From Ulota crispa (taxonomy: Eukaryota; Streptophyta; Bryopsida; Orthotrichales; Orthotrichaceae), in the NCBI GenBank assembly GCA_963920765.1, contig OY987250.1:3224001-3288000 (forward strand): a stretch of DNA of 64,000 nt, given 5' to 3'. The notes beneath the pieces were generated by a model. The model ran no database searches. It was not told the DNA's origin and saw nothing but the letters and a program-made list of their open reading frames with translations. Shown in pieces: positions 59,206 to 64,000 of the stretch; the stretch's first letter is position 1, and every line of letters begins with the position of its first letter. The position numbers and the translations under genes were made by a program.

Positions 59206-60238
59206 AAGAGTATTTTTGTTTGTTTGAGTTTTCGAATTAACCTTGTAAAGCAAGGAGGTTAGAGTCATTTAGCCCCAAACTTAATAACCGTCTCCCAATT
59301 TAGCACCCAAAAGCGCAATATCAATCAATTTTGCACCACAATGTCAATTTGTCATTTTATCGTTTCATTGGCAATTTCAAGGACCCGCTAATTTTCAGGA
59401 ATGAAGGACAAGAAATCGGATTATTTGCCCAATTTGGTACGGTAGATACCGTGTATATACACGTGGTAAAAAGTATAATTTATTCTAATGATTTTTGAAA
59501 TTTTTCTAGTGCCAAAAAACTGTAGCTTATACACTCTTTGAGACATTTTCCTTAATTCAACCATTTTTTTCAATGGCCATTTGGGCCTCAAGAGAATTTG
59601 GCCTCATTTGGTAAAATCAACATTTTCTACGTCTGGTTTGTAACCCTCTATAAAATACCCATTCATTTTTGAATTTGTAAAACACGTTCATAACATTCAG
59701 TAGTACTCAGCAGGCTTGCCCTCCCTCCAACTGAAGAGTGTGGAATATTTCACACCCATTAATAGCTAAGAGGACACTTGGCTAAATTTGTCATATAAAA
59801 GAGAGGCTTAATTTAGTGCACACACATGGATGTGGGGGCCAGCCATGTCAGAAATATTAAAAATTAAAATTAAAAAAAAATTAATAATTTTTTATCATGA
59901 CGAAGTTTGTGGATGATACCTAAAGAGAGGGAAAGGCAGCCTCTTTTCAGGCTACTGAATGTCATGTTGCAGTTGGGAGTTGAGTAGGCCTTTATAGGAA
60001 CCACTCGGTTTATAAATCTATAAACATACAATCCATCAAGTTTTCACATGCAGGCATCATTTTTAGTACAACCATCAACTTTTTACTTTGCAAAAAAATT
60101 TACAGTTTACGTTACTCCAAAAATTTTTAGCACCACTCAAAATATATTAAAAAACATCCTAAACCGAAGACATCGAAAAACATAAAAGAGTCTCAAAAAG
60201 TCCAATCACTTTGGGAATTTATTTTGATCGCTCTTGCA
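59206..60238. other. AT-rich spacer
   Basis: No coding signal. GCACACACATGGATGTGGGG near 59,816 resembles blocks near 16,155 and 30,665, probably an old dispersed element. Confidence 0.35.
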
Positions 60239-60244
60239 TTTATT
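60239..60244 (-). terminator. Possible polyadenylation signal of the small ORF
   Basis: AATAAA on the minus strand, about 70 bp past the stop codon of the frame at 60,315-60,653. The motif is frequent by chance in AT-rich DNA. Confidence 0.3.
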
Positions 60245-60314
60245 ACAATAAAAAAACATTTGATATGTACAGAATGGAGTTGTGCACTTTCACACCACCA
60301 ATGCCCAATTTCTT

Positions 60315-60653
60315 TCACACCACTAACGCCCATTTTTTTGAAATATCTTCATGCTGATTGAGAGTTTTGGCCCTCCTCTTACGAATGTCAATAGTTGAGA
60401 AAGCATTGCAACTCCTCTCAATCTTGCGCTTCCTTACTTGCCAATTTGGAAGTTCATTGGGATTTTTCTTCCCCCAATTGGGGGCTTCTATGGTGGAACC
60501 ACCATCTTTGCAAAGAGAAGAAATCATGGCATGCTTCTCCAAGTCTTCAAGGTCTGGAAGGGCTGAATACCCAGATCCATGATTTTTGGTATAACCCTCC
60601 ACGAAATTGACAAAAGATGACATGAGGGTGTCCAAAGGCGTTGGGGTTGTCAT
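60315..60653 (-). CDS. Small hypothetical protein (112 aa) in a gene-like setting
   Basis: The frame starts at ATG 60,653 (MTTPTPLDTLMSSFVNFVEG) and ends at 60,315. The composition is balanced and protein-like. The middle has an acidic patch (LPDLEDLEKHAM), followed by a strongly basic C-terminal half with RKRKIER and RKRRAK, which could be nuclear localisation signals. No known domain is recognised. A TATAAATA box lies about 240 bp upstream and an AATAAA about 70 bp downstream, which together look like a compact transcription unit. No second member is visible in the window. It might be the N-terminal exon of a larger or transposon-related gene, or a chance frame. Confidence 0.4.
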   Translation of the reverse strand: MTTPTPLDTLMSSFVNFVEGYTKNHGSGYSALPDLEDLEKHAMISSLCKDGGSTIEAPNWGKKNPNELPNWQVRKRKIERSCNAFSTIDIRKRRAKTLNQHEDISKKWALVV

Positions 60654-60892
60654 GGCTAATGTGCAACTCTCAAGTTCTATTTCTAATCATTTAAACCTCA
60701 CAAATGGTGGTTTATGAGTGCCAAACTATCAAAAATGATAAAGTTTCAAAAGGATGCAAATGGCTCCTATATATCCAAATGAAATAAAATGGCAAGTAAA
60801 GAAAAATAAGAAGATGCAGATGAGTAAGCCAAAGAAGCCAAAGCCGTAGTAAGCTTAGAGAAAATGTGAGTTTTGAAGTAAAAGGCTTCTTG

Positions 60893-60900
60893 TATTTATA
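60893..60900 (-). promoter_or_regulatory. Candidate TATA box for the small ORF
   Basis: TATAAATA on the minus strand, followed downstream by a pyrimidine-rich leader (CTTTGGCTTCTTTGGC region near 60,835-60,850) before the ATG at 60,653. Confidence 0.35.
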
Positions 60901-61024
60901 AGTAGAAGGCGTGAGCAAGGCTTTTGCGTTTTTTCGAGTAAAAGTAAAGGTAAAAGCAAACGATCTTGAAAATCGAATTGTCTAGAGCCTTCTTTTACTT
61001 CTATTTTACTTTATTTTATTTTAC

Positions 61025-61345
61025 ATCCACGATGTACGTCTCATTTGACATCCACGTTGTATGTTTTGTTCAACATCCACAAATTGTCTAGAGCCTTCTT
61101 TTACTTCTATTTTACTTTTAGTTTACTTTACATCCACGCTAATATTTCATTCAATATCCACGCTAATATTTCATTCAATATCCACGCTAATATTTCATTC
61201 AACACCCATGCTGTATATTCCATCCAACATCCATGTTGTATATTTCATCCAACATCCATGTTGTATATTTCATCCAACATCCATGTTGTATATTTCACCC
61301 AAAAGCCAAGTTGTCGTTTGACATCCATGTTGTAGACAGGCCCAA
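61025..61345. repeat. 26-27-bp minisatellite
   Basis: About ten units, each starting CATCCACGCTAATATTTCAT or CATCCATGTTGTATATTTCA with variants. A longer block (AATTGTCTAGAGCCTTCTTT onward) occurs at about 60,977 and again at 61,081, indicating an additional roughly 105-bp duplication. Confidence 0.85.
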
Positions 61346-61525
61346 TATCAAGGATGAGGTTTCACTAAATTTTGTCGCATTTTATCAACGCTGGTTAAGA
61401 CAAAAGTGTCATATCTTTAACAAAATAGTTAAGTTTGGGGGTATTTGGGAACTTCGTTTCACAGTAGTCCTTGTTTTTCAGAACTTTTGAATGTTGCAAT
61501 TTTGAAAATGTGAATCATGCCAATA

Positions 61526-63175
61526 TTAACCACTAAAGGATTGATGTCCTCTTGGAGGACAAATGGGATTTTGGGTATGTACTTACAACTAAATTATTTT
61601 GTGTGGTTTTTTGAGGATGTTATAGAAAATGGGGAATTCAAAGATTTTCGTGGGATTTTTTCTTCATTTTGATATTTTCGTGAGGAAGTTATGCATGAAT
61701 TTTGGAAAACAAGGGAGGGCAAGGAGCCCAAAAACTTCTTTAAAAATTGCATTTAAAAAAATGAAAATTAGAAATTGGTACTTTAGATTTACATATATGT
61801 GGGAAGCATGGCCTAAGAAACATTTGAGATTATTTGGTTCATTTGCTTTCTTTCCCATATTGAACCGGTTTATCAAGGAACTATATTGGTTGTTTTCTTT
61901 TTTAATTCATACTGTAAATAAATAAAAATCTGATTTTCAACTGGTTTTTTAGCCGATGTTTGTAAATTGCAAATGGTTTTTTCTCATTTCAGCTAGCTAA
62001 CTTTGTACTGGCTGTTAGTTCTTCTTGGACTTTGATGGGAAGCTTTGACAATTCAACTTCAATTTGTGCAATGAAAGTCATGAGAAGTTTTGGTTTGCTG
62101 GAAGGTATGGTTTTGAGGGCCTCCATACCAACCACCAAACTAAAACTCTTCCATCTCATTAATTGAAATTGAAAAATTCAAAGCTTCCCACATATATGTA
62201 AATCTAAAGAACCAATACTCAGTATTTTTTTTTAAATGCAAATTTTTAAGAAGCTTTTGGGCTGCCTACCTCCCCTTGTTTTCCAAAATTCATGCATAAC
62301 TTCTTCCATAAATGTTGAAATCAAGAAAAAATTAGATGCCCACGCAGATAACTCTCCATCTTCCAACCCCTAAAGGACTACCTGTCCATTTGGGGAACAA
62401 ATGGGATTTTGGGCATGTACATATGGCTAAACTACTTTGTGTGATCTTTTGAAACTTTTATAGAAGATGGGGAATTCAAAGATATGTGTGCACATCTACT
62501 TTTTTCATTTATTTTGACATTATTTGAAGAAGTAGAAAATGAATTTCTGAATTTTTTTGGAGATGGGGCAGTTTGGGCAGCCCAAAAACTTTTTTAAAAT
62601 TTTAAAATTTTAAGAATAAAAATCTGAAATTGGTTCTTTGAGTTTACATATACTTGGGAAGCTTTGAATCACTCATTTTCAATAAATAAGATGAAAGATA
62701 TGAGGACTTTTAGTTAACTAGATATGGAGCAATATGTACTAGTTAACTAAAAGTCCTCATAACTTTCATCTTATTTATTGAAAATGAGTGATTCAAAGCT
62801 TCCCATGTATATGTAAACTCAAAGAACCAATTTCAGATTTTATTCTTAAAATTTTAAAATTTTAAAAAAGTTTTTGGGCTGCCCAAACTGCCCCATCTCC
62901 AAAAAAATTCAGAAATTCATTTTCTACTTCTTCAAATAATGTCAAAATAAATGAAAAAATTAGATGTGCACACAGATATTTGAATTCCCCATCTTCCATG
63001 AAAGTTTCAAAAAATCACACAAAGTAGTTTAACCATATGTACATGCCTGAAATCCCAATTGCCCCCCGAACGGACAGCCAACCCTTTAGGGTTAAAAGTT
63101 TCAAAAAATCATACAAAATAGTTTAGTTGTAAGTACGTGTCTGAAATCCCATTTGTCTCCCTGCGAGAACAATCC
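61526..63175. mobile_element. Family A element, copy 3, split by copy 4
   Basis: TTAACCACTAAAGGATTGAT at 61,526 opens the left arm. The right arm begins near 62,130, is broken at about 62,362 after CATCTTCC, and resumes at 63,096 with AAGTTTCAAAAAATCATAC, ending in decayed sequence near 63,175. The interruption is the family A copy at 62,363-63,095. The outer right TTAA is lost. Confidence 0.65.
62363..63095. mobile_element. Family A element, copy 4 (733 bp), nested
   Basis: The left end CCAACCCCTAAAGGACTACC (TTAA decayed to CCAA) and the right end CAACCCTTTAGGGTTAA (TTAA at 63,092-63,095). The arms pair over almost their entire length, with the tip near 62,715-62,735 around an ACTAGTTAACTAAAAGTCC segment. 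Confidence 0.75.
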
Positions 63176-63828
63176 AAAGGAGGAAAAAAAAACAAATGCC
63201 AATAGTCTTGTTATGAGATAAAATGAGGTAAAAGAAGATAAAACGTAAAGTTGTGGATGAGAAACATCCAGAGTAGATTTAGGGAATTGAATAACAAAAC
63301 ATGACTACATCGCATGTCCAGTTATTCCGTGCTCTCACCAGAAGGATTTATTTTTTATTTTTTTCATTTTGTGGAGGGACAGGCCAAAAATGCATGTGGA
63401 TAAGGGAGAAATGGATTAAGTCATCCAAAACCGTGCGTTCATCCACTGATCCGCTATTATTAGGATACCAATACCTGTTTAACTAAGTAAGTGTTTAACT
63501 CACCACGGAGTAAAAGTAAGTAAGAGTTTCGCCAAAACCCTAATCGTATTCTGTTATATATGTAGTTGTAGATTTCATTTATTTTGGCTCAGCAAGTTTT
63601 GAGAGGGATTTGGGGAATTCATCCATCTTTTAATGTATTTAGTGTTAGGGTAGCCGGTGTCAAAAAATTTGTTCAGAAAAAGTTCCATGCTCACGGAGGA
63701 CGTTATTAGGTGATCTTAAAATGGTGAGATATGAGCAAAGATTCAAGATTTTGTGAGCATGAATGGATTCTTGACTCACATAAACAACAAGTCTTTTAAG
63801 AGATGATAGTTTAAGATGCACAATTCAC
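63176..63828. other. Spacer
   Basis: Nothing recognised; the 61-codon frame at 63,301-63,486 has no domain. Confidence 0.35.
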
Positions 63829-64000
63829 TAAGGTAGGAGGCTCAAGAACCAGGCATCTAAGGGTTGAAATTGAATTTTGGGGAGGTGAAACTTCTTAAAA
63901 TATTTTTCAATAAATTTTCCTTGAAGACAAGAGGAATTTACATCTAACCCAACTTGTTTTAAATTTTTTGGAGTTTTGTGAAATTGCTTATAAAATTTTG
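63829..64000. mobile_element. Family H element, copy 3, cut by the window edge
   Basis: CTAAGGTAGGAGGCTCAAGA begins the element at about 63,832. The following 160 bp are the complement of the right arm of copies at 5,370-5,531 and 42,750-42,912. Confidence 0.55.

Noticed and set aside
3259..63095. CCCCTAAA at many element ends resembles the plant telomere repeat CCCTAAA, suggesting interstitial telomeres
   Set aside because: The motif occurs once per end, never in tandem, always beside TTAA and in inverted pairs, so it is a transposon terminus.

Overview
The window looks like nuclear DNA of a land plant, probably a seedless one such as a bryophyte, fern or lycophyte; that last point is only an impression. 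The plant call rests on one clear gene, a two-exon DUF1005-family gene at 34,998-36,393. This family is known from plants. The rest is AT-rich, gene-poor and packed with transposable elements. No rRNA gene, intact tRNA gene, CRISPR array or bacterial-type operon was seen, and no element in the window carries an intact transposase.

The dominant theme, from about 3 to 63 kb, is a set of more than 20 non-autonomous DNA elements bounded by TTAA. Their short terminal inverted repeats resemble CCCCTAAAGGCCCAAG or CCCTTAAACG. I sort them by length and interior into families A (about 725 bp, fully palindromic), B (650-653 bp, five copies), C, D (920-949 bp), F (901-953 bp) and J, plus single or degenerate elements of 250-900 bp and two copies of a 95-bp hairpin element. 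TTAA target sites with CCC-starting termini suggest piggyBac-like elements. Mixed among them are TA-flanked AGGTAGGAG elements (G, H), a pogo-like 119-bp MITE, two Harbinger-like MITEs with TAA target sites, a hAT-like 1.6-kb insertion, and several tandem repeats. Nested insertions allow a partial relative chronology.

Region by region: 1-581 holds the broken C-terminal end of a probable pogo/Tigger-type transposase. 2-31 kb is nearly pure MITEs and AT-rich spacer. 31.3-31.8 kb is an unexplained GC-rich island. 33.4-34.06 kb is a 12-bp minisatellite. 34.07-37.8 kb is the DUF1005 gene with its GC-rich leader (including a CT tract) and 3' flank. 37.8-44.5 kb returns to MITEs. 44.7-46.6 kb is a decayed hAT-like transposase gene on the minus strand. 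47.27-53.16 kb is a 5.9-kb unclassified element with TG...CA ends, carrying decayed coding stretches and a tRNA-like segment, inserted at the edge of a roughly 60-bp minisatellite (to 54.15 kb). 56.3-59.2 kb is MITEs, 60.2-60.9 kb is a small gene-like unit on the minus strand, and 61.5-63.2 kb is a palindromic element split by a sister element.

A recurring signal in the broken transposon ORFs is that the interrupting codon is nearly always TAG, where a glutamine CAG would keep the frame open. This fits cytosine methylation and deamination at CHG sites in silenced plant transposons. The host gene shows no such decay.
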